From: Chrysaora quinquecirrha | Lineage: Eukaryota; Cnidaria; Scyphozoa; Semaeostomeae; Pelagiidae | Assembly: GCA_014526335.1 (NCBI GenBank) | Contig: JACTAT010000059.1 | Location: 5,514,492 to 5,578,491, forward strand | DNA: 64,000 nt | Direction of reading: 5' to 3' | Shown here: positions 12,713-26,500 of the stretch, in pieces | Position numbering within the stretch: position 1 is the stretch's first letter | Layout: every line of letters starts with the position of its first letter | Notes under the pieces: model-generated | What the model was told of the DNA's origin: nothing | Databases searched by the model: none | Seen by the model: only the letters and a program-made list of their open reading frames with translations | Made by a program: the position numbers and the translations under genes

Positions 12713-13189
12713 GGTTTCCATATACCAAAGTGGCAGAGCCAGCGCTGAGACAGTGCTGCGACGTTTTTAGTTTTAATGGAAACACGTCCTTTCGATGGCT
12801 CTACCGTGGTTGGACAGTTGCTCTACCCCGGTAGCGCCGACTTAAAAAGTTGAATGAGTTTCAACTTTCGCGGCCCTTGTGACGCTTCTGCCACAGAAGA
12901 TTTTAATGGAAACATGCATCGCAGCCGTCGGAGACTTGTCTGTTGCACCTGCCTTTGTTCTCATGTAGCACATGACTGTAACAAGCCAATCAGCCAGGAA
13001 ATATGAAACCATGTTATAGCTTTTATAGCAACCACTGTCTCAGCACTGGTACAGCCATGTCTCAGCAATGGCCCTGCCACGTATTGCTGGATGGAAACGA
13101 AACGTTGCAACACTTTCTCGGCGCTAGTACAGCCGTGTCTCAGCATTTGCACAGCCACTCGTCCCATCTCATGGCTATATGGAAACCAA
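12713..13189. mobile_element. about 475-bp TIR element bounded by GGTTTCCATATA
   Basis: The left end is ggtttccatata and the right end tatatggaaacc, a perfect 12-bp inverted repeat. The inside repeats 'cagtgctgagac' and 'tctcagca' words. It fits a miniature inverted-repeat element just upstream of the tropomodulin gene. No clear target-site duplication was found. Confidence 0.6.
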
Positions 13190-13222
13190 GTCTTAACATA
13201 ACCCTTATGCTTTAATTTCTAG

Positions 13223-14088
13223 AATCTAAAAGACAAAAACAGCGAGAACCAATCCTTAGGACTAATCAGCCCTTATCAATCATGGACGCTGTGAGTATAA
13301 AACTCGCTTTATTCTAGTTTTTTTAATCCAGCTGACTCGTGGTGTCAGAAGCTCAGTGTGGTCAGGGTTCCAGCGCAGTCACGGTAGCGTCATAGCCATG
13401 GTCGAGATCTCGATTAGTTAACCTACTACTGAGATCCTAGCGACTGGCGCTAAAACACCATTTCACCTTCACCTTCACCTTATAGGGCAAAAGGTAATAC
13501 CTTAATTGAAGGAACAATACACATTTCTTGACATTGTTATGATGAACTACTATACCATATTCCTGCCGTGGTACGGATGGTTTAATTGATGTCATGTCTT
13601 GAAATGTGGAATGGCATGGAATCAACCATCTACCCCCAAATTTAATAGGCTTTTGGCGACGCAACCACCCAGAAGAACCAACTGAGAGGGGATTCAAGCA
13701 CTAGCCTTTTCATTATCCGAATAATTTATCATGTTGTTCATAATAATAATCATAATCGTTACGCTTTTTAGGATTATATCAACGAAACTTTAGAGCTGCT
13801 GGAGGATTTGACTGAGGAGGAGCTTCAAGAACTCAACGACATTTTCGACCCAGAGGTACGTTTTGTTTTCATTGTGGCATCCTATTGACTTTCACAGCCC
13901 TCCTTTCATGGTTAGTAAGTTAGAAAGTTACTTAGTTAGTTAATTAGTTAGTTAGTTAGTTAGTTAGCTAGCTAGTTAGTTAGTTAGTTAATTAGTTAGT
14001 TAGTTAGTTAGTTAGTTCGTTATTTAGTTAGTTAGTTAGTTGGTTAGTTAGTTAGCTAGTTAGTTAGTTAGTTAGTTAGTTAATTAGC

Positions 14089-14122
<34 letters not shown>

Positions 14123-14135
14123 ATTAGTTCGTTAT

Positions 14136-14183
<48 letters not shown>

Positions 14184-14381
14184 CTAGTTTGTTAGTTAGT
14201 TAGTTAGCTAGCTAGCTAGTTTGTTAGTTAGTTAGTTAGTTAGTATGTTAGTTAATTTATATTAGTTAGTTAATTAATAAGTTAGTTAGTTAGTCAGTTA
14301 GTTAATAAGTTACTTACTTAGTTAATTAGTTAGTCAGTAAGTCAATCAGTCAGACAGTTAGTTAGTTAGTTTGTTACTTCT

Positions 14382-14440
<59 letters not shown>

Positions 14441-14514
14441 CTAAGTTAGTTAATCAGTTAGTTAGTTAATTAATTAGTTAGTTTGTTAGTTAGTTAGTTA
14501 GTTAGTTAGTTGGC

Positions 14515-14575
<61 letters not shown>

Positions 14576-17500
14576 GGTTAGTTAATAAGTTTAGATGGTT
14601 TTATCAGAGTTTTGACTTTAGTACGCAGTATGGCTATGTATTCAACTAACAGAGTTTTTATTTGCGGATTCATTATAAATTAAATGGATGTAATAGCTAT
14701 CATATCTTTTATTTTGAAACAGAACAACCTTCTGCCCATCCATGAGCGTATGTCATATCAATGCTCAAAGCAACCATCTCGTCAATTCAACAAAGACCAA
14801 CTGAACAAACACCTCGAAAATGCAGTAAGTATCTAAATTTATCTTGTTTATTTCAAGCTTTTTGTTTCAAACATCAAAGCAATACTCATGCTACGAATCG
14901 AACATCTGCAACACCTGTCTGAAGTCTTGGAACTGTTGCACTATTTTTATTTCATTTACTAGCCGTTAACATCCGTAAAGGAGTGCTGCTCCGAGGTAGA
15001 ATGCGAGTATTGCAGGAGACTGTCATGATTATGTTGAAATGAAAAGTAGGCCCAGGCCTAAAGCTGAAACTTAGGCCTTTTTTGTAGTTTGTGTATATTT
15101 CATAAAAAGGCTTCCGCAGATCGCCGAAGCGACGGGTACATCTATGATTCTCATAAGCGAAATAAATATTGTTTGAACGTTTGAATTTGAGTATTTATCT
15201 TTATTATCCTTGCTGATTGATGTTAAATATCCCCTCGCTTTTTTGGTGCTTCGAGCTCACAGCTTTTCTTCGACTTTCACGCGATATTTTTTCACTGCAC
15301 GATGTAGATACAGTATGTTCATTTCCATGCAGCACAGCACAATTTCAGCACGCGAAATTGCACAGATATTCAGATGCACAATATTTTTCGATTCCAATAT
15401 TGTGTTGTATTCATTTCGTGGTTGTTTTTCAAATAGCTAAATTTTGGAATAAAAAGAGTCAATCCAGTGCCAAAGCCATTAGATATGAAGGTGATATTTT
15501 TATGAATATTACTATACGAAAATATCATAATAACAAAATATTTGACAAATGATGTTACTATATCAAGTCACATTCAAAATATGGCATCGGGTATAAATCA
15601 ACCCTGAAATATTTTGATATTTTTATCGATTTTTTCTGATATTCTCCACTCAATATAAACCAATATTCGTTATTTTAGTAGCATGGATTTTGGAACATAA
15701 AGTATCGCACTGGAATGAGCAGTATATGTTCAATGATATCGACATTAATATTAGTTGATATTATTGAATGATATTTAATATTATCCATTATCACTGAATA
15801 TTATAAAATATTCTGTTTTCTAGGCAGTTGAGAGTACAGTTAAAAGATTGTGTTTAATTATATTGACATCAATATTAGTCATTATTATTGAATGATATTT
15901 AACAATTAGCTATTATCAATTAATATTATCGAATATTCAATGTTTCTAGGCAGTTGAGAGTACAGTTGGAAAGGATTATGTTCCATTTGTCAAGAAAGAA
16001 AAAGATTACAGTAATCATACCCTGAACGTCCCACCTTTGCGTCCTGTGGCGAGAGCGAGAACTCCCTCCCCCCTTCCTGATCTTACAAAAGAAGAACTTG
16101 AGTGTTTCGAGAATGCTACTGAAGATGAGCTTGTGGAAGTTGCAGGTTAGAGATGAGTGTTTTTTATTATATTACCCCCTGATAAGTGATTAATTTCTAT
16201 TAAGATCTTATCTCTCTGCTGTTCTTATCTTATCTAGCTAGGGTGTTTGTGTAGAGAATTACTAAGGTCTAACTGATAGTAATAAAGTTTATAATGTTAA
16301 TAAAGTTATTATCAATAGTGGAATAGTACTCATAAAAGTGATATGAAATGTATTGATAAAAGTAATAGCAATAGTATTTATGAGAGTTATATCAATAATA
16401 TTGATACTGGTAACATCAATTGTACCAATAATAGTAATATCAATAGTACAAATAGTATCAATAGTATCAAAAGTGTAATAGTATTAAGAAATGAAAATAT
16501 TGTAATATTGTTTATAAACGAAATATAAATATTGAAATAGTATTGATAAAATGAAACAAGAAAAATAAATAACAGTAACATCAATAGAATTCATAATAAT
16601 ATTATCAATGGTTTTTATAAAAGTAATATCAGTAATATTAATAATATTAATATAACTGATTAATGTTTATAAATAAAATAGTGCAAGTTTAAACGTGAAA
16701 TTCTTGAACCAGAAGAATAACAGGAAAATTCTGTTCTTTTCTTTCTAACCCCCCCTGCTAAAGCACTAAATTCAATACATTGTCATATACTATTCTAATA
16801 AGTCAGGGGTATTAGTTCGGTGTGATGTGTGAATTTGCTTTTATTTCTCATCAAAGCTATGCTTAAAATGAACGAATTGGTTACAGCTGAGCAAGTTGAA
16901 CAAGTTGAACATGGACGAAAACCAAGTGCAAGTGGAATACTTAGACCTAGTGAGTTTATTTTCTTTTGACAAAATATCTGGTTCTTATGGCTGTTCTTTT
17001 TTGAACTCAAATTTCGGCTTTAGCAGGAATTTCTCAGATATAATTTGTGGTGATGTTTGCCTAGCTTTTTTGGGATGCATAATCCGGGGTTTTGTTGAAT
17101 TTTGTGAAATTTGAGCGAAATTTGGGACCAAGCCAACCTGCCGTCTTAATTTGGAGGCTAAATTAAGAGAGAGTATATACTAGTCAACGCGTGAATTTCG
17201 TGACTTTTTTGCGTTTCAGCTATGTTTGAGCCTTCTTCAACACCATGCATATTTACATATTTGTCATGAATGGCGAACATTAAGGTAGATTTTTTCACAA
17301 GTCATACAGCCCAAGGCTCTCCTCCGTTTGACCTTTTTGTGTTTCGGCTATGTTGAGCCTTCTTTAGCACCATACACATGTATGCATATTTTTCATGAAT
17401 GGCGAATACTAGGATAGATTTTCCACATGTTTCATACCACAGTCAATTGATGGATTTAAAACCTAGACTGCATCACCAGAGAGCCAAAAACGTTTCCATT

Positions 17501-20500
17501 GAGCTCAAACAATATGGTCTCTGTGGCACAATGGTTGTTGTGGGTTCGAGCCACGGTCTTTCCACTTGTGATTGCAGGGAATAACAACCTCTGGCAAGTT
17601 ATTAACACAAATGTGCCTCTCTCCACCCAGGTGTATAAATGGGTACCTGGTCGGTAGTTATGAGCGCCGTGTGTGTCTGCACCCTGCTATATGCTACATG
17701 CATCCGGACCAAGGATAAAATGTTAAGTCGACTGAGTAGCCTTAGGCTAGTAGTAGATTCAAAAACAGCAACTTTACTTTACTTTTCTTTGCTATAAAGT
17801 CCAATGAAATCGCCGAGTAACTCTCCAAGTCATACAGCCCAAGGCTCTCCTCCCGTTTGACTCTCGTGTTTCAGCCATGTTGAGCTTTCAGTACCATTGC
17901 GATAGAGCTCAATGAAATCGTCGAGTAACTCTCCAAGTCATACAGCTCTTCTTCAATACCATTCGTATTGATAATTATTTTCCATGAATGGCGAACGCTA
18001 TATTTTCTACAAGGGGCATACAACAATAGGTGGATGGCTATCTGAAGATAGTGTCATTATGATTAAATAAGAACCCTACTTCTTCCAGCTTTGGTTAAAA
18101 CACAGTATCCAGTTCAGAAATCTTTCTCGATCGATGAAGATGATGATATAGAAGAAACGGTTGATGTGGATGCGATGGTCAAAGCATTGCGAAGCAAAGG
18201 AGAGGACATCTCCATCATTGTCTGCAACAATCAACCATTCATGGATCCGGAAGTGCTCGAAGAAATCGCAGCTCATCTATTGGCTAATAAGAATATCCGG
18301 CATCTCTCATTGGCTAATTGCAATGTCACTGATTCTGTCATTGATGTAAGTTTCGTTACTGATTCGGTGAATCTTGATTTCCGGTAGATTTGCATTTTAA
18401 TAATAATATAATAAAAGGCATTTATATTGCGCCATATATCCACAGGGCTCAAAGGCGCTGTGATTAACTGTGATTAACTTTGGTTAACTATGGTTAACTT
18501 TGGTTAACTGTGGTTAACTTTGGTTAACTGTTGTTAACTTTAGTTAACTGTGGTTAACTTTGGTTAACTGTGGTTAACTTTGGTCAACTTTAGTTAACTT
18601 TGGTTAACTGTCACGTCCTTGTCGTGCTTTATATTAGTTTTGTTTTGTTTTTTTTGCAGTCATTCGCTGAGGCTTTAGAGAACAATACAAAACTGGAAAC
18701 TTTGAATTTGGAATCAAATTTTATTACGCCAGTTGGAATAAAGGTATGACATTTTCAATGATGGTACACTTGTTAGACAACGGGTTTAACGAGGGTTAAT
18801 GGACGAAGCAATAAAGGTGTTCCTTGGGGGAATTAGGGTTCTCTCCTCGGGAAAATTGGTTGCAAAATGACCAACCTAGGAAATGGGCCTAAGTTTTTGT
18901 CTTAGGTACTATCAGTTATCTTATTTTGATGGAAACCGAAAAACTCTTACTTGGGTTATGTTTTTGTCCAGTTAGCCAAAGAAAAGCTTATCTTTGATAT
19001 GTTTTATCTTAGAAACTAATGGATGCAATTGAAGAGAGCAAAACTTTGCGAGAAATTCGCCTTGAAAATCAGGTAACGAGACAGAACTTTCTGTATATGA
19101 TGCATTAAAGCCCCATATTCCGTGCACCTGTGACACCAATGCTATCGGCTTTATCTATACACTTATGTTTTTAATAAGCAACTGGTCAATAAGCAACTAT
19201 GCCTGAAATTTTGCCAAACGTTTTGGTTAAGACAGCTTTTCTTATAAAGTACATCGTTGAAAACTTGTCAATTACATTGAAAAGCAAGAAAAGAGTCAAA
19301 ATAAGGGTTTTTTGTGGGGTACCAGTCAATCTCTGAGGGCTGAAACACTTGATATTTTAAGCAATTTTGAGGGATAGAACAAAAGTCCAGTTGCTTATGC
19401 ATGCAATGTTTATATCTGATGAAGAAAGGTGGCCGTTGTAGAGAGGTTTGTTTTACATTGAAGCGACCTTTACGATGTAATTATTTGTCCGCTGTGCAGA
19501 AGAGACTGTTATGTAGAGGTATTGTTTAATAGAGGTTTGCAAGTTTGCAAGTTTCTAACATTGTTGTTGATTTTAAAATTTCTTAATGATTTCTTAAAAC
19601 TAGGGTTCTGAGGAGTTACTTTGCAGACGGGCAAGGGCTAGTCTTATATACTAAAAAAGAAAACGGACTAAAGCTCCTAAATATTTTATCCCTTCTCTAA
19701 TGTTCTTCATCGTCATTCTCAATTTTTACACGTTTTATTACAGTATAGCAAAATTGGACCGAAATGTGAAGCTCAAATGGCTGACTGCGTGTCAAAGAAC
19801 TTCATACTTTTGAATTTTGGATACAGTTTTGAGACCAGGGGACCAAGGGATGCAATGAATCGATATATACTTAGGAACAATGACCTTTGTAAGTCTTGTT
19901 TATTTTGTCTCTATTTTCGTTTTTTTTTTATTTGTTATTTTATTGATATTTTGCTTGCTTGTGCTGATTTTCCTTGTTTTTGTGTTTGATTACTTGTTTT
20001 GTTGATTATTTCTTGATTACCTGATTATTTGTTTCTTTGCTTACTTGCTGTTTTCTACTTTTTTCTACTTTTTTGTTTGTTTGTTTTTTATTCATTTATG
20101 TTTTATTTTGTTTTTTGTTTGCTTTCGTTTCTTTGTTTGTTTTTTGCTTTGTTTGATTATTTTTTGTTTGTCTGTTTGTTTGTTTGTTTGTTTGTTTCGT
20201 TTGTTTGTTTGCTTGTTTGTTATTTTTTTTTGTTTGCTTGTTTGTTTGTTTGTTTTCGTTTTTGTCTGTTTGTTTGTTTGTTTGTTTGCTTTGTTTGATT
20301 ATTTGTCTAGTTCTTTATTGCTGGATCGTTTAACTTTTAACCTTTTGCTTTAAAGTAAGAAAAAATCGCAAGCAAGGTGCAGCATTTTACAACCTTGCTG
20401 AGCAGAAGAGAATAATCGCAAAATTCAAACCCCCCTGGATTATGAGAAGACCAAAGCGAAAAGGTCCTGATGCAGAAATGTTTGAAGGCCGGAAAATCAT

Positions 20501-23500
20501 TATGAAAGGTTCGAGTAAGAAGAAGAAGAAGAAGGGAGGTGCCTTGATGAGTGAAATGCTAAGCAAAGCTTCTGAGGTATGTTTTTGTATCATTAAACCC
20601 CCCCCCCCCCTAGAAAATATATACACAACTTAAATAGTAAAATAGAAAATGAATTAAATTACAATAACGCCGATTCTTTGAAAGGTGGTGCCCCATGAGA
20701 GGTGGTGGTCCTTGTAAGGGGGTCATTAGAGACTGGCAAGGGCTTGTCTTGTATACTGAACAGAAAACAGATCAAGTCAACCTTTTGTCACAGTAAGACA
20801 AAGTCCTTGAGAGGCAGTGGTCCTTGTGAGGCAATGGTCACAGACGGACAAGGGCTAGTCTTATATACTAAAACAGAAAACGGATGAAGTCAACATTTTG
20901 TTACAGTAATGAAACTTCCTTGAGAGGCAGTTGTCAGAGACAGACAAGGGCTATTCTTATATACTAAAACAGAAAACGGATTTAGTCAACCTTTTGTTAA
21001 AGTAATGAAACGTCCTTGAGAGGCGTTGGTCCTTGCAAGGGTGTGGGGTGAAACGGGCAAGGCCTAGTCTTATAAATTAAATCAGAAAGTGATTAAGTCA
21101 ACCTTCTGTCACAAGTCCTTGAGAGGCCTTGGTCCTTGTGAGGCAGTAGTCAGAGACGGGCAAGTGTTAATCTTATATCCTAAGACAGAAAACAGGTTAA
21201 GTCAACATGTCAACATTTTGTCACAATAACACGAAGTCCTTAAGAGGCAGTGGTCCTTGCGAGGCAATGGTCATAGATGAGAAAGAGGTAGTCTTATGAA
21301 TTAAATCAGAAAACAGATGAAGTCAACATTTTGTCACAATTATACAAAGTCCTTGAGAGGCTGTGGTCCTTATGAGGCTGTGGTCAGAGATGGGCAAGGG
21401 CTAGTCTTGTATACTACAAAAAGTGTATTCAGTCAACATTTTGTCAAATTAACGCAAAGTCCTTTTGAGGCAGTGGTCCTTGAGAGGCAGAGGTCAGAGA
21501 CGGGCAAGGGCTAGTCATATATAGTAAAACAGAAAACGGACCGAGTCAAATCTGTCTCAGTAGCTTTTAGCAGAATTGTGATGAAGACGTGATTTTAAGA
21601 CTACCGTGCTGCGAGGTGCTGAAAGTTTGAAATGCTGGTGGATCTAGTGATGCATGAATGCCATTTGGTATTCATTTAGAAAGGCCCTCAAGCCAACTGT
21701 ATCCCGTAGATTAACATGATTTGTTGCTTTTAGGTTAGCAAAAGATGGGAAACAAAAGAGAAAACAGGAGAGCTTCATTCTGAATATGCAAGAATTGAAG
21801 AACAGTCGAAGGTTAACATGGAAGAAGCATTGAGAAGAAAAAAAGAAGAAGAAATGAAACAAGTGGCAGAGCATGGAGATAGACGAAGAGGAAGAAGAAG
21901 GAACAGAGACAATGAAGAAGGTTCGAGTATTGTTTTAGAATGCCTTGTTGTGGCCTAGCTCCAAATATCATCAAATTTTTTTCCTAAATCTGTTAAGCCT
22001 TAGGCGGTCTTGTAAACAGCACTTACTTTCTTGTAACAGCAAAGTAAACTGCAACTCCACAGACTTTTATTTCCTGCTCCACATTTCAAATCGTAACTCC
22101 AAGAAAAGTGCTAAAGTTGACAGTTTTCCGTTAGGCAAATGAACTTGAGCTTGCCCGTATGAGGTCAACATCCGCTGGATGACTTTCGGGATGGATGACA
22201 AACAAACTTAGTCCGCCGTCCCTCAGAAGCCACGCTAAACAGTATCCCATTTGTATAACGGTAAATTAGGTATCCAATTTCCGTACCGGAATGCGGCATG
22301 CATAGTAGGCCTGAATTAGCTGAACAAATTACGAATAACAGCGTACTCAAAATAAAGTAATGACAACAACCCGCTTATTTGGCATTGAAGAGCTCTACCT
22401 CACTATTTTTATGTATCTCTGGGTGGTCATCGTATTAAGGTAAGGAGTTGCTCCCACACCTACCCTCACGGGTTACAGCTATCGAGATAGAAGCCTTCTG
22501 GTCACCTCGAATTTCGAGCGACCTCCTTAATATACATACTTATTTATTCTTATCTCTGATTTACCGCTATAGAAAATGAGGAACTTGTAAATGGCGAGGC
22601 AGAAAACAAAAAAGGACAGAGAGAGGTGAACGGAGAAGTACAAGGAATGGGAGCAGCATCGAGGAGACGAGGAAGAAGAGGTAGAAATGAAGATGATGAT
22701 GAAGATGATGAAGGTGGGAGGAAGAAGAAGGGCGAGGAAGATGATGATGATGCTGAAGATGGTGCAAGTGGAAGACGGAAGATGGATAAAGAGACAAGAA
22801 TGAAAGCAATGAAAGGAGGAAGAGTTGTTGATGATGAACAGGTATTTGATTTAGTGCCATTTCTGCTATCTCCATCAACAATGTGCCCTAAGTTGTGTGC
22901 AATGGAATCCAACGCAAAACGATGCAATACAATATAAAAAGTATAATATAATTTGATTTACTGTTATGCAATACAATACTTTAAGAAACAATGCAAAACA
23001 AATAATAAAATAAATACAATAGAAAACAAAACAATGCAAAGCAATATTATACAATACAATAAATACAATACTATACAATAAATCTGAAACAATACAATAC
23101 AGTTCAATGCAATACAAAACAATACAATTCAATACAATATGATACAATACAATACAATACAAAGCAATGTAATGCAAAACAAGACAATTTAATACAATAT
23201 GATACAATACAATACAATACAACTCAATACAATACAATACAGCGCAAAACTATACAATACAATATAATGGAATGCAATACAATACAATTCAATACACTAC
23301 AACGCAATACAATACAAAACAATACAATAAAATACAATGCAATACAATACAATGCAATATGATACAATACACTACAATACAATTGACTATAATACATTAA
23401 AATATTATATAATTCAATACAATGCAAAACAGTATAACATATTACAAAACAATACAATACAATCCATTACAATACAATACAATACAATACAATACAATAC

Positions 23501-26500
23501 AATACAATAAAATACAATACAATACAATACAATACAATACAATACAATCCATTACAATACAATGCAATACAATACAATACAATACAATTCAATGCACTGA
23601 AAAACGATACGAACAATGCAAAGCAATGCAATTCAATGTTAAAGAATACAATACAATGCAAAACATTTCAATTTTATTCTTTGTCATAAAACTTAGGTTG
23701 GAATGAGTAATATGTCAATGAAAAACCGTCGGAAGAAACCAGATTACGAAGATGACGAAGACAACATTGACAATAGTAATAACAAAAAGAAGAATTAGCT
23801 GACGAAGATGCAACTGACAGTCCAGCCAAGACCAACAACACAAGTACTTCAAGTAACAGACAGAAGATTCCTCAAGCTAAAACAATAGGCTCCCAGCCAG
23901 TTGGAGGTCTGGACTCCCTGTCGATTCGCAACAGACGAAAAAAAGTTGTTCATGACGAAGAGGAAGATCTGGATGCCCTGTTGAATAGTGTCAATGCTGA
24001 TGCTGATGCAAGGAGTGCTACTGCCGTCGACAAAGAGAAAGGTATTTTGAAATTCCACACCCCTTCTCCGTTAAGGCTCATAACCTTTTAAGTCGAGGGG
24101 GTTGAGTATCTAAGTGTTTTGATTGTGAAATCAGTTGCTTTAGTACTCACCCCCTGGATCACCTAGATTTCCTATTCATACAAATACATAAAGCTTTATT
24201 TCCAGGATGGTACAGTAAGCATCTTTGCGCCTTGATTCCCCTGTTAGGTATAGATGTCCCATTCATGTTTCCGGGGGTTTGGTACATCATTGTCATGGGT
24301 TATTAAAAGCTCAGATGTCTTTCAGTTTAAGCTTAGCAACTATGATCTAAGAGGCCAGCCCCGGTTGGGTCCTTCATTCTACCGACCGCTCTTGCCGATG
24401 TTTTGACTTGTTTTGAACTTTCAAGTGTCTTCTGCCTTTTGATTGAATCAACCTCTGTTGACCCCAAATGACCTTAGGTGACCCCTGCTAACCCGTTTTG
24501 TCCCTTCAGTCCACTCTTCTGATCTCAGCTGACCTTCTACTAATCTATTTTTGACTTCTATTATTCCTAAAAACCTTGATGTCTCTTGAACTTCTTGAGC
24601 TAGTCCGACTCTTTATTTCTGCTAATCGTTTTCTTAGCATCATCAAAACCGGAAGAATCCTCGATCCGGCGCCGGAAGAAGAACCAACAGGATGAAGAAG
24701 AAAGTCTCGATGATCTTCTAAGCTCTGTGAAGAAAGTTGACAAGGCGGAAACCAAAAATGAAGATGAAGAAGAAGAAGAAGAGGAAGCAAATGAAAACGG
24801 CAAGGTCAACAGAGTCAAAGTTCCAAGCGGTAAGGTCAAAGTTCATCACTAGAAAATTTGTTTCGTCAAAGAGATTGTTTTGAGATTGGATTGATTGTTT
24901 GATCCATGTTACCTTCTGTTGTTTGCGTGTTTGATCTTTCAACTTCGCTCTATGACATTTACTTCTTTGACCTTTGAACTATAAAAGGGGTCAATTTCTA
25001 TTGGAAGTCATCCCAACCTGCAAACAGTGATACGTGAAATTTCAGAATCATCCTTGCTGGGGATGTGGGTGCAGGGACAAAGAAATTTTTCAAAGAATTC
25101 AAAAGTGCCCTTTTTGGAAAATTTTTGTAACAAAACCTTGGTGCAAAAAATGTGATACCCAAAAAGCAGACCCACCACAATCCTGGAAATTTGCTACGTA
25201 AGATGACCTTTGACTTTTGAGTAGATACCCGAGATATATCCTGCGTAAGTTGACCTATGACCCTTGACCTGACAAGCCAATTCTTTATGCAGGAAAAACT
25301 ATTGGCTCGCAGCCTGTTGCTCAGTTGGAAAGCTTGTCGCTGCGTGGCCGCAGAAAGAAGGTAACTTATGACGAAGAAGAAAGCGTTGATGATTTATTGA
25401 AATCAGTGAAAACTGCCGATGCGAAGGAGCAGCCTAAGGAAGAAGAGACGCAAGAAGAAGATGATGATGGGAAGGATGATGATGACGTCAAAGAATCTGC
25501 CACTAAATTGCCAACAGGACGGAAAGTTGGTTCTCAAAAGGTAATTCAAAGATTTCTGTCCTTCTTATATTTATTAACCCCCGGTTACCCCCGATGTGAT
25601 GTATTGATAATCAATATGAAATGTTATATTTGGGGGGGGATAAAAGTGTTAGTATTTTGTAAAACGGAACATCGTTATGAAAGTAAAATATCTTTCTACT
25701 CTACCCCCCCATGTCTTTTACTATTTACTATCAGTTATCACGGATCTTTTAGTTTTTACGGGGGATGTTGCTGATGGGAAATGTTATTGAATTAAAGTTA
25801 TTCTCTCTTCATCACTATCCGAAAAATTTCATCTCCTACCCCCTTGTTTGAATCCATTTACCATTGATTGTTATTTGACTCACCCCTTTTTCACGGGGTG
25901 AGCATTGTAGTGATGTTAAGGTTGAAGTAATTCAGGGTGTCCTATATTCATTTGCTAAACGGCCACCATCTCTTGCGGAAAACTCCATGGCTGGTAATGG
26001 TAACCCCCTGTTTTTGCTCATTTTCCATTGCTTTTGATTTGAATTATCAGTTTTTCACGGGTGAACTTTATTCATATTGAAGGTTGCTGAGCTGGAGTCA
26101 CTATCTATTCGGGATCGCCGAAAGAAAAAGGCTTATAACGATGATGATGAAGACGACATCGGCGCTCTACTCAGCTCGGTTTCGAAAGACGAAAAACAGG
26201 CTGAGAAAACGAAAGAAGACCAAGTTGCCGAGAAAGGCCCGCGTATTCCCGCGGGAAAGAAACTGACGCAGCAACCCGTTGGAGAACTCGGGAGCCTGTC
26301 GTTCCGCGAGAGACGCAGGCAGAAACTAGAAGAGGAAGAGGAGGAACAAAAATCTGAAAAGGAGGCTGAGGAAGACGGGGGTTCCAACGAATCTTCTGCA
26401 TCAAAGACGGGCGTCGCAAACAAATCTGCAGAACCCAGGGTGCCCAGTGGTAAAGCCATTGCGAAAGATAAAGTTGTTGGTTTGGAAACCCTGTCGTTTG

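Noticed and set aside
20029..20353. Phe/Leu/Cys-rich frames resembling membrane proteins
   Set aside because: Compositional products of the (TTTG)n tract within an intron.
22550..22927. Minus-strand Ser/Pro/His-rich frames of 104-125 codons
   Set aside because: Antisense to the acidic and basic tropomodulin exon at 22573-22841.
22875..23706. Tyr/Cys/Ile-rich frames on both strands
   Set aside because: Artefacts of the (ACAAT)n array.
23774..23796. A 23-nt GT...AG segment in tropomodulin exon 13 as a mini-intron
   Set aside because: It is far below workable intron size; a one-base deletion in the adjacent A-run explains the frame change more simply.
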